From contig USLO01000112.1 of the NCBI GenBank assembly GCA_900555515.1, forward strand, positions 1-5,734: a stretch of DNA of 5,734 nt, in the 5' to 3' direction. Origin of the DNA: an uncultured Collinsella sp. Lineage in GTDB: Bacteria; Actinomycetota; Coriobacteriia; Coriobacteriales; Coriobacteriaceae. Position 1 is the first letter of the stretch, and each line of letters opens with the position of its first letter. Below are positions 1 to 5,641 of this stretch, in pieces. Below the pieces are notes generated by a model. The model made no database searches. It was not told where the DNA came from and was given only the letters and a program-made list of their open reading frames with translations. Both the position numbers and the translations under genes were made by a program.

Positions 1-1139
1 GTGATCAGCGGCGGAACGATGCAAGCGGCGGAGACGGCAGCCATGAAGTTGGTGCCGAAGTTGTAAGTGTCGGTGCCAACACCGGCGGCCAGAGCCTCGG
101 TGAGCATAGCGGTACCAGTGACGTAAGCAGCCTTGTTGACCGGGCCGCCCATGTCAAAGGCGCACATGCAGCCAATGGCAAGACCCAGGACAACGGCGCC
201 AGAGGCGGACAGGCCCTTGAGGAAGTCCATCATGGCGGTGTTGATGGCAGCCATGGGCCCGGAAATGCCGAGCATGAGCAGGCCGACGATGGCCGTCGAG
301 AACAGCGGGTACAGGAAGATAGCCTTGAGGCCGTCCAGGTTCTTGGGCAGACCGGCAAAGACCTTCTCGAGCAGCAGGATGACATAACCGGCGAGGAAGC
401 CGCCGACGATGCCGCCCAGGAAGCCGAAGCCCACGCCGGCGCCGCCGGCGTCGATCATGCCGGTCTCGGCGTTAACAGGCAGGCCCTGGATGGCGATCAT
501 ACCGGCAACAAAGCCGGGGACGAGCGCCGGGCGCTTGCCGATGGATTCGGCGATGTAGGCGGAAAGCACCGGAACCATGAGGTTCATGGCGATGCCGCCG
601 ATGATCTTGAGCATCGCAGCAAAGCTGTTGTAGTCAGACGCCGTCGAATCGAAGGACGTAATGCCCCACAGGAACGAGACGGCGGTCAGAACACCACCGG
701 CAACGACGAAGACCAGCATGTGGCTGACGCCGTTCATGAGGTGCTTGTAGATGATGTGGCCGATGGACTCCTTCTCCTCGACCTCGTCCTCGACATCGGC
801 AGCAGCCGCAACCGTGTCGTCACCCTTGGCGGCGAGCGCGCGGTCAATCAGCTTACCGGCGGCCTCAACGGACAGGGCCTTGGAAACACCAACGGAAACC
901 ATGGGCTTGCCGGCGAAACGCTCAGCCTGGACATCCTTGTCGGCTGCGACGACGACGGCCTTGGCACCAGCGATCTCACTCTTGGTGAGCTCGTTCTCGA
1001 CACCGACCTGGCCATGAGTCTCGACCTTAATGGTCAGACCGCGCTCGGCAGCTGCCTTCTCCAGCGCCTCCTTCGCCATGAAGGTGTGCGCAATGCCGGT
1101 CGGGCAACCGGTCGCGGCGATGATGTCAAACTTAGCCAT
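1..1139 (-). CDS. PTS fructose-family transporter, EIIB-EIIC subunit (C-terminus cut by window edge)
   Basis: This is a membrane permease of the phosphoenolpyruvate phosphotransferase system; it imports and phosphorylates a sugar, probably fructose to fructose 1-phosphate. I translated 379 codons from an ATG at 1139, preceded by a strong AGGAGG at 1150-1145. Residues 1-100 form an EIIB domain with the phospho-acceptor Cys12 in GCPTGIAHT, the fructose-type signature. Residues 101-125 are an Ala/Asp/Glu-rich linker. The EIIC domain starts near 126, with hydrophobic segments at about 141-160, 181-200, 207-220, 240-257 and 276-298, and the conserved stretches GKRPALVPGFVAG (201-213) and FDMGGPVNKAAY (328-339). 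The frame stays open to base 1, so the end of EIIC is missing. No EIIA domain precedes EIIB; it may be a separate protein beyond the left edge. The regulator at 1412 is divergent. The family call is firm; fructose as the exact substrate is inferred, since mannitol- or mannosylglycerate-like paralogues share this architecture. Confidence 0.93.
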   Translation of the reverse strand, partial: MAKFDIIAATGCPTGIAHTFMAKEALEKAAAERGLTIKVETHGQVGVENELTKSEIAGAKAVVVAADKDVQAERFAGKPMVSVGVSKALSVEAAGKLIDRALAAKGDDTVAAAADVEDEVEEKESIGHIIYKHLMNGVSHMLVFVVAGGVLTAVSFLWGITSFDSTASDYNSFAAMLKIIGGIAMNLMVPVLSAYIAESIGKRPALVPGFVAGMIAIQGLPVNAETGMIDAGGAGVGFGFLGGIVGGFLAGYVILLLEKVFAGLPKNLDGLKAIFLYPLFSTAIVGLLMLGISGPMAAINTAMMDFLKGLSASGAVVLGLAIGCMCAFDMGGPVNKAAYVTGTAMLTEALAAGVGTDTYNFGTNFMAAVSAACIVPPLI

Positions 1140-1144
1140 GTGTC

Positions 1145-1150
1145 CCTCCT
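1145..1150 (-). promoter_or_regulatory. Shine-Dalgarno site of the PTS permease
   Basis: On the minus strand AGGAGG ends 5 nt before the ATG at 1139. It is a full match to the anti-Shine-Dalgarno core and fixes this ATG as the start, which agrees with EIIB domains beginning a few residues before the first beta strand (FDIIAATGC). Confidence 0.85.
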
Positions 1151-1160
1151 TCTTGAGTAC

Positions 1161-1176
1161 AGCGCCCGCGGGCGCT
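1161..1176. repeat. 16-bp perfect GC palindrome in the permease leader
   Basis: AGCGCCCGCGGGCGCT is its own reverse complement. In the permease mRNA it can fold as a 6-bp AGCGCC/GGCGCT stem with a CGCG loop, ending 10 nt upstream of the AGGAGG site. It could be an RNA structure affecting translation or mRNA stability, or a DNA-binding dyad. Function is not shown by the sequence. Confidence 0.55.
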
Positions 1177-1183
1177 CCCCTAC

Positions 1184-1205
1184 ACGCGCTTCGATGCGCG
1201 TTTTT
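1184..1205 (+). terminator. Terminator-like hairpin with T-tract, antisense to the permease leader
   Basis: ACGCGC (1184-1189) pairs with GCGCGT (1196-1201) across a 6-nt TTCGAT loop, and five T residues at 1201-1205 follow on the plus strand. That is the form of a small intrinsic terminator for rightward transcription. No plus-strand gene ends here, so it would only stop antisense transcripts coming out of the permease gene. On the minus strand the same hairpin lies in the permease 5' leader, preceded by AAAAA, without a trailing U-tract. The stem is short, so the call is tentative. Confidence 0.35.
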
Positions 1206-1266
1206 CCACACTTGAAAGATACCAACCTACCGTCCGCGTGAGAAGAGACAAGGCGCAATTCTCCGG

Positions 1267-1281
1267 TGAAAGGTTCTTTCA
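1267..1281. promoter_or_regulatory. Candidate operator, TGAAAG-N3-CTTTCA
   Basis: This is a perfect inverted repeat with 6-bp arms and a 3-bp centre. It sits about 20 bp downstream of the predicted permease -10 element, where a bound repressor could block transcription. MurR/RpiR-family regulators usually bind as dimers to such dyads near their own genes, so the neighbouring regulator is the likely ligand. That assignment is inferred from position. Confidence 0.45.
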
Positions 1282-1283
1282 TA

Positions 1284-1295
1284 ACCGTAAACGGT
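1284..1295. promoter_or_regulatory. Candidate operator half-cluster, ACCGT-N2-ACGGT
   Basis: This 12-bp inverted repeat has 5-bp arms. It interlocks with a second one, GGTAA (1293-1297) and TTACC (1306-1310), which covers the predicted permease -10 element. Together with the dyad at 1267-1281 they make an unusually palindrome-dense stretch of about 45 bp. Short dyads can arise by chance, and the evidence is their clustering at a promoter. Confidence 0.35.
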
Positions 1296-1302
1296 AAGTG
1301 AA

Positions 1303-1330
1303 AGTTTACCATCAACACTTGAAACGGCAA
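1303..1330 (-). promoter_or_regulatory. Candidate promoter of the PTS permease
   Basis: On the minus strand TTGCCG (1330-1325) and TAAACT (1308-1303) are separated by 16 bp, each matching 4 of 6 sigma-70-type consensus bases. Transcription would start near 1296, giving a leader of about 155 nt that contains the palindromes at 1267-1281, 1184-1201 and 1161-1176. The match is modest, and the dyads lying across and just downstream of it are the main supporting context. Confidence 0.35.
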
Positions 1331-1334
1331 GGTG

Positions 1335-1363
1335 TATCTTGTAATTGAAAATGCCCGTATACT
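1335..1363 (+). promoter_or_regulatory. Candidate promoter of the RpiR-type regulator
   Basis: TATACT at 1358-1363 matches 5 of 6 bases of the -10 consensus. The -35 position 17 bp upstream (TATCTT, 1335-1340) is poor, so activity may be weak or need a factor. The start point would be near 1370, which excludes the in-frame ATG at 1364 from the message and supports translation from 1412. It lies back to back with the candidate permease promoter. Confidence 0.4.
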
Positions 1364-1371
1364 ATGGCATT
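1350..1371. promoter_or_regulatory. Candidate autoregulatory operator, AATGCC-N10-GGCATT
   Basis: Two perfect 6-bp arms flank a 10-bp centre that contains the regulator's -10 element (1358-1363). The dyad axis is about 10 bp upstream of the predicted start point. A dimer bound here would cover the -10 box, as expected for autorepression. Weaker flanking symmetry (TTGA at 1345-1348, TCAA at 1377-1380) extends it. The arm sequence differs from the TGAAAG dyad, so either two proteins or two site classes are involved. Confidence 0.4.
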
Positions 1372-1400
1372 GCAAATCAAGTTAGATTTTCATGCCAACC

Positions 1401-1405
1401 AGGAG
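1401..1405 (+). promoter_or_regulatory. Shine-Dalgarno site that decides the regulator start
   Basis: AGGAG ends 6 nt before the ATG at 1412. The upstream in-frame ATG at 1364 has no comparable site and overlaps the predicted -10 region, so the start at 1412 is preferred. Confidence 0.8.
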
Positions 1406-1411
1406 CCATCC

Positions 1412-2269
1412 ATGACCGATAGTAGCAAAAGCGCACTTTCCCTCATTAGTACCCACCAGGGATACAGCGAGTCCGAGCAGCGCATTGTCGACTATATATT
1501 GGAGCACCAGTCCGAGGCGCCACGCCTCACGGCGGCTCAGCTCTCGCGCGCCGCTGCCACGTCCGAAGCGACCGTTTCGCGCTTCTGCCGCAAGCTGGGC
1601 TTTGGTAGCTTCCGCAGCTTTCAGTTTTCGTTGGCGAGGGATTTGGAAAGCCAGCGCAACGAGGGCCTGACCGACGAGGTCTCGCTCGACAATATGGAGC
1701 AGAGCCTCAAGAACATCCTGGCTGCCAAGGTAAGCGAGCTTAATGCGACCATCGACGGAATCGACCACGATACGCTGGCGGCTGTTGTGCATGCCTTTAA
1801 GCATGCAGGGGTTATTGAGTTTGCAGCCGTGGGCAATACGAACGCGGTCGCGCTCGATGCGACGTTTAAGTTTTCGCAGCTGGGCCTGCGCTGCATGGCG
1901 AGCACCATTAGCGAGACATCAATCGGCTTTGCGCTCACGTTACGCCCGGGTGACGTCATCGTGCTAATCTCAAACTCCGGTAAATCGCGCCGACTGAATC
2001 GCATGGCAAAAGCGGCTCGCAACTGCGGCGCAACCGTAGTCGTCATCAGCAGTGACAGCAAATCCCCGCTCGCGCGCCTGGCAGACTACACTTTTAATAC
2101 CGTCAACCACGAAGCGCTGCTGACGACGGGCGACTTTGCGTTCTCCAAGATCAGCGCCACGATGATCATCGAAGTCATCTACAACTTCCTGCTGCCCGAG
2201 ATTGAAGACGCGCGTGAGCATATCAGCTACTACGAGGAGCTCATCCAGCCGGATAAGGTTGTGGAGTAA
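1412..2269 (+). CDS. MurR/RpiR-family transcriptional regulator (HTH plus SIS domain)
   Basis: This 285-residue cytoplasmic DNA-binding regulator has the usual family length. Residues 1-77 form the RpiR-type helix-turn-helix domain, with the recognition region at about 39-70 (LTAAQLSRAAATSEATVSRF, then KLGF and SFRSF). Residues 125-262 form a SIS domain, the phosphosugar-binding fold: beta strands at VIEFAAVG (134-141), DVIVLISNSG (181-190, the conserved phosphate-binding S-N-S-G turn) and ATVVVISSDSKSPLA (207-221). In this family sugar phosphates control DNA binding. The divergent fructose-type PTS suggests that its product, such as fructose 1-phosphate, is the signal, and that the dyads at 1267-1371 are its sites; both points are inferred from context. 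The first SIS loop reads VGNTNAVA instead of the common GxGxS form, so ligand contacts may differ. I use ATG 1412 with AGGAG; an in-frame ATG at 1364 would add 16 residues and is less likely. Confidence 0.93.
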   Translation: MTDSSKSALSLISTHQGYSESEQRIVDYILEHQSEAPRLTAAQLSRAAATSEATVSRFCRKLGFGSFRSFQFSLARDLESQRNEGLTDEVSLDNMEQSLKNILAAKVSELNATIDGIDHDTLAAVVHAFKHAGVIEFAAVGNTNAVALDATFKFSQLGLRCMASTISETSIGFALTLRPGDVIVLISNSGKSRRLNRMAKAARNCGATVVVISSDSKSPLARLADYTFNTVNHEALLTTGDFAFSKISATMIIEVIYNFLLPEIEDAREHISYYEELIQPDKVVE

Positions 2270-2277
2270 AACGCGTA

Positions 2278-2310
2278 GTGGGACAAAAATTTCAGTCTAT
2301 TTTGTCCCAC
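2278..2310. terminator. Hairpin between convergent genes, possible bidirectional terminator
   Basis: GTGGGACAAAA (2278-2288) pairs perfectly with TTTTGTCCCAC (2300-2310) around an 11-nt loop. It starts 9 bp after the regulator stop and ends 18 bp beyond the recN stop, where a shared terminator would be expected. No T-tract follows on either strand; the A/T-rich part is inside the stem next to the loop. It may therefore act as a transcript-end stabiliser or be a copy of a dispersed palindromic repeat instead of a classical intrinsic terminator. Confidence 0.55.
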
Positions 2311-2328
2311 CAACACCGCTGATACGAC

Positions 2329-3957
2329 CTAACCTCGAGCTTCTTCGAGCATCTGCTTTGCGTGGACCAAGCTTGCCTCGGACTGATCGCCGCTCAACAT
2401 GCGGGCGATCTCGGCGATACGCGCTTCGCCGGTTACCTCGTCCAAATGCGTCTGGGGAACATCGCCCGGCTCCTTGCTGACGACATAATGCTTGTCGGCC
2501 ATGACGGCGACCTGCGCCAAGTGGGTTACGACAATCACCTGATGCGTAGCGGCGAGATCTGCCAGCACGCCCGCGAGTGCACGCGCCGTGGAGCCACCGA
2601 CACCAGCATCGACCTCGTCAAACACAAGCGTATCGACACCGTCCGCATTACCGAGGACAACTTTGCTTGCCAACATGACGCGGCTGAGCTCGCCGCCCGA
2701 CGCAATTCGACGCAGGGGACGCGGCGTCAAACCAGCACCGCTACGGTATAGCAGCTCGTAGCTCGAAGGACCAACGGGCGTCCACTCAGCACGGGGAAGA
2801 TCGCGCGACTCCCAGACGAGCTCGGCGCCGCCCATTTCCAGGCGAGCCATCTGGCGGCCAACCTCGTGGCAGAAGCGCGGGGCCGCCGTATTGCGAGCGC
2901 GCTTAAGTGCCTTGGCAGCGGTAAACAACTCGCGCTCAGCGCTCCCGAGTGCCTCACGCGCCTTTTTGATCTGCTCATCGCCATCATCGACCAGGGACAG
3001 CAGCTCTTGCGAGCGATCGCGCATGGCAAAAACATCGTCCATGGTAGGACCCCACTGACGCAGCAGGCCCTTGAGGTCGGAATACCGCTCACGCATGCGA
3101 GCGAGCTCGCGCGGATCGAAGGCGACGCCATCGCGATAGGCACGAAGTTCGTTCGCGCAATCCTCAAGGGAGATACAGGCATCCGAAAGTGCATCGGCAA
3201 TGTCGCCGAGTTTGCGATCGACGGTAGCCATTCGGGAAAGCTCTGCCACGGCGCTGTTCACGGCATCGAGCGCTCCCCCTTCAGAGGCAAGCGATGCATG
3301 GGCATCGTTAGCCGTGGCAACCAGTACCTCGGCATGTTCGGAGCGCGGCAGCAGTTCCTCGAGTTCCTCATACTCGCCCGGTTTGGGGTCGACCTCGGCG
3401 ATGCGCTCAAGGGCAAAGCGCGCCTCCTCGACGCGACTCCCCTGCGCACGCGACGCCTCCTCTACGCGACGGACCTCCTTGGCAGCCGCACGCGACGCCT
3501 TGAAGCAGGCACGGTACTTTTCCAGCGCCTCGAGCGCAGAGCGCCCCGCCCAGGCATCGACCATCGCAACGTGATGAGCCGGGTCGAGCAAGCGCTGATG
3601 CTCATGCTGCCCGCACAAATCCATCATCACGCCGACGCGCTCCGAAAGCTCGCGCACGCTGGCGATGCGGCCGTCAATTTTTACGCGACTGCGGCCCTCG
3701 GCGGAAAGGCTGCGCTGCACGGTGAAGCCTTCCGTGTCGTGCGGCCCATCGAACAAGCGCGCCTCGACGCTCGCCAGCGCCTCGCCCTCGCGCACCGTCG
3801 ACGAATCCGCGCGCTCGCCCAAAATGAGCTTGAGCGCCGAGAGCAGCGCGGTCTTGCCGGCGCCGGTCTCGCCGGTCAGGACAGTCAGGCCGGCACTCGG
3901 CACCAGCGTCGCCTCGCGAATGAGTGCAATGTTAGAAACCTGCAGCTCATCGATCAT
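2329..3957 (-). CDS. recN: DNA repair protein RecN
   Basis: RecN is an SMC-like ATPase acting early in double-strand-break repair by recombination. The 542 residues are close to the usual 550-570. The N-terminal ATPase half has FxxIxNIALI-like residues near 5-13 and Walker A GETGAGKT at 29-36; a Q-loop region, DLCGQHEHQRLLD, lies at 113-125. Charged helical stretches at about 140-210 and 315-360 fit the two arms of the short antiparallel coiled coil. The C-terminal half has the ABC signature SGGELSR (420-426), Walker B TLVFDEVD (443-450) with the D-loop AGVGG (451-455), and the H-loop VTHLAQVA (477-484, His479). The ending RMLSGDQSEASLVHAKQML is typical of the family. GGAG lies 6 nt before the ATG at 3957, and the start overlaps the end of nadK by 11 bp, so translation is probably coupled. 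Walker A ends in Thr where Ser is commoner, a conservative change. Confidence 0.97.
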   Translation of the reverse strand: MIDELQVSNIALIREATLVPSAGLTVLTGETGAGKTALLSALKLILGERADSSTVREGEALASVEARLFDGPHDTEGFTVQRSLSAEGRSRVKIDGRIASVRELSERVGVMMDLCGQHEHQRLLDPAHHVAMVDAWAGRSALEALEKYRACFKASRAAAKEVRRVEEASRAQGSRVEEARFALERIAEVDPKPGEYEELEELLPRSEHAEVLVATANDAHASLASEGGALDAVNSAVAELSRMATVDRKLGDIADALSDACISLEDCANELRAYRDGVAFDPRELARMRERYSDLKGLLRQWGPTMDDVFAMRDRSQELLSLVDDGDEQIKKAREALGSAERELFTAAKALKRARNTAAPRFCHEVGRQMARLEMGGAELVWESRDLPRAEWTPVGPSSYELLYRSGAGLTPRPLRRIASGGELSRVMLASKVVLGNADGVDTLVFDEVDAGVGGSTARALAGVLADLAATHQVIVVTHLAQVAVMADKHYVVSKEPGDVPQTHLDEVTGEARIAEIARMLSGDQSEASLVHAKQMLEEARG

Positions 3958-4807
3958 GACGGACTCCGTAGAATACGCGGCTCACCGAGTTATAGAAGCT
4001 CTCGGGGCCGTAATCGAGCAGCAGCACATCTCCGGGGCCGCGACGCACAGCAACGCTCTCAACGGTGCCATCGCAGGTAATAAACTGTCCGTCGATAGCG
4101 ATGGCAGGCACACTCGGGCGGTCATCAGACATAAAGATTTCGACGACATCACTCGGCGAAGTCAAGAAGGCACGGGCCTGAATGGTGTGCGGGGCAATAG
4201 GTACGCAGACCATGCCCGTATAGTCGGGGCTCACGATGGGGCCACCGGCACTGAGCGCGTAACCCGTAGAACCAGTCGCCGTGGACACGACCACGCCGTC
4301 GCCACGCAAGCGATCGATATGATGGCCGGACACCGTGATGTCAAACTCGACCATATCGGACAGGGGGCCGCGCGTGAGCGCCATGTCGTTGAGAGCGAAC
4401 GTGCGCACGACGTCCTTCGTGCCATCGTCGCGCACGGACACGATATCCGCAGCAATGGTGGCGCGACGGCTCACGTGCAGCTCGCCGGACAGGCCATCGC
4501 TCACGACCTGCAGAATGTCGCGCTCCTCGGGACTCGCAGCAGTTAAAAAACCCAGGTGACCATAGGAAAGACCGAGGATAGGAATCTCACGATGGTTGAG
4601 GATGCGGGCAGCGCGCAGCAACGTGCCGTCGCCGCCGAGCGTAATGACCAGATCGGAGCCGTCAATATCAGGCGTGCTCTGAATCTTGGATCGCTGGTCG
4701 GCAGCCCATGCGACCTCATAGCCCTGGCGAGTCAGCCAAAGCTCGAGCATCAGGCCACTCTCGACCGCCTCTTGCTTGTAGTAATTGGGAACCAGAAAGA
4801 CCTTCAT
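3947..4807 (-). CDS. nadK: NAD kinase
   Basis: This cytoplasmic enzyme phosphorylates NAD at the adenosine 2'-hydroxyl to make NADP, using ATP or polyphosphate. The protein has 286 residues, the normal bacterial length. Visible signatures are GGDGT at 58-62 with the catalytic Asp60, GHLGFLT at 83-89, the short NE/D motif as Asn140-Asp141 (FALNDMALTRG), and the glycine-rich DGVVVSTATGSTGYALSAGG at 170-189, which binds the nucleotide. AIDGQ at 237-241 is the expected late Asp-Gly turn. The ATG at 4807 shares ATGA with the tlyA stop, a 4-bp overlap; only a weak purine stretch lies upstream, so translation is probably coupled to tlyA. Its end overlaps the recN start by 11 bp. Clustering with tlyA and recN is a conserved neighbourhood and does not imply a shared pathway. 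Confidence 0.97.
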   Translation of the reverse strand: MKVFLVPNYYKQEAVESGLMLELWLTRQGYEVAWAADQRSKIQSTPDIDGSDLVITLGGDGTLLRAARILNHREIPILGLSYGHLGFLTAASPEERDILQVVSDGLSGELHVSRRATIAADIVSVRDDGTKDVVRTFALNDMALTRGPLSDMVEFDITVSGHHIDRLRGDGVVVSTATGSTGYALSAGGPIVSPDYTGMVCVPIAPHTIQARAFLTSPSDVVEIFMSDDRPSVPAIAIDGQFITCDGTVESVAVRRGPGDVLLLDYGPESFYNSVSRVFYGVRHDR

Positions 4808-5616
4808 AGCGTTGCAGCTTTCTCGCTCAAAACCGATACCTGGGATTGCAGCTCATCGTCGGTGCGTTCACCGGGGGCAAACCTCGTGCCGTACAGGAAA
4901 AACTCAACGTTGCCCTTGGCACCATGAATGGGTGACACGCACACATCGACCGGGAACAGGCCCTTGGCAGCAAAGAGTTCAACCGCCCTCACGAGTGTAT
5001 CGCGGCGCACGGCGGGATCGGTCACAATGCCGCCCTCGCCCACCAGCGCCGCCGGAGCCTCAAACTGCGGCTTTACGAGCGTGCAGAATGCACCCGTAGG
5101 AGCCAGGCACGCCAGTACCGCATCGATAATGTTCGCGATGCTGGTAAACGAGACATCACACACAGCCAGGTCGATGGCGCCGGCATAGCCAAGCTCAGGC
5201 AGCTGCGTCACGTTTGTGCGCTCATGCAGCGTCACGCGATCGTCCTGACGCAACGACCAATCGAACTGGGCGCGACCCACGTCCACAGAGACAACGGTCG
5301 CAGCTCCGCGCTTGAGCAGGCAATCGGTAAAACCCCCGGTAGAGCAGCCCACATCCAAACAGGCAAGGCCCGTCGGATTGATGCCAAACGCATCAAGCGC
5401 GCCTTCGAGCTTAAGACCGCCGCGGCCGACATAGGGAATGCGCCCCTTCACGTGCAGCGGCAGGCCCGGGGTCACCTTAAGGCCCGGCGAAGTCAAGCGC
5501 TCGCCGCCGCTCGAGACCAAGCCGGCCATAAGAGTGCGAAGGGCATCCGCGCGATCGGCGCAGATGCCCTGTGAAATCAGTTCGTCATCAAGACGCACAC
5601 GTTTCATGAATGCCAT
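4804..5616 (-). CDS. tlyA: TlyA-family 2'-O-ribose rRNA methyltransferase
   Basis: TlyA proteins use S-adenosylmethionine to methylate ribose 2'-hydroxyls of cytidines in 23S rRNA and, in some members, 16S rRNA. In mycobacteria loss of these marks gives capreomycin and viomycin resistance. With the start at 5616 the protein has 270 residues: an N-terminal S4 RNA-binding domain (about 5-63, RLDDELISQGIC onward), then an FtsJ/RrmJ-like Rossmann domain. The SAM motif DVGCSTGGFTD is at 88-98. The K-D-K-E catalytic tetrad is present as Lys69 (GRGGLKL), Asp154 (CDVSF), Lys182 (KPQFE) and Glu238 (NVEFF), the same spacing I recall for mycobacterial TlyA. Start choice is uncertain: ATG 5616 has GGA 12 nt upstream, while ATG 5607 (MKRVRLDDEL) has no clear site. 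The frame is open up to 5706, but that would overlap the preceding ORF and adds non-family residues. The gene overlaps nadK by 4 bp. Older annotations call the family haemolysin TlyA; the methyltransferase role is much better supported. Confidence 0.94.
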   Translation of the reverse strand: MAFMKRVRLDDELISQGICADRADALRTLMAGLVSSGGERLTSPGLKVTPGLPLHVKGRIPYVGRGGLKLEGALDAFGINPTGLACLDVGCSTGGFTDCLLKRGAATVVSVDVGRAQFDWSLRQDDRVTLHERTNVTQLPELGYAGAIDLAVCDVSFTSIANIIDAVLACLAPTGAFCTLVKPQFEAPAALVGEGGIVTDPAVRRDTLVRAVELFAAKGLFPVDVCVSPIHGAKGNVEFFLYGTRFAPGERTDDELQSQVSVLSEKAATL

Positions 5617-5641
5617 CAACCATTCGTATCCGGAGATGCGG

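Noticed and set aside
720..1241. 173-codon plus-strand open frame opposite the EIIB domain
   Set aside because: It mirrors the permease coding frame and runs across its ribosome-binding site and leader. The minus-strand frame carries the EIIB active-site signature, so this one is not a gene.
1034..1375. 113-codon minus-strand frame spanning the permease leader and the divergent promoters
   Set aside because: Its translation is Arg-rich with no family features, it overlaps the EIIB coding region out of frame, and it would cover the control elements.
1364..1411. Upstream in-frame start for the regulator at 1364
   Set aside because: It has no Shine-Dalgarno site, adds residues not typical of the HTH domain, and starts upstream of the predicted transcription start. 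ATG 1412 has AGGAG at 6 nt spacing.
2866..4080. Long 404-codon plus-strand open frame opposite recN and the end of nadK
   Set aside because: It is antisense to two genes with complete catalytic motifs, has a low-complexity Arg/Ala/His-rich translation, no family resemblance and no ribosome-binding site that I can see. Such mirror frames are common in GC-rich DNA.
3665..4546. 293-codon plus-strand open frame opposite recN and nadK
   Set aside because: It is antisense to the conserved RecN N-terminus and the NadK core, and its translation has no recognisable domain. It is a compositional shadow.
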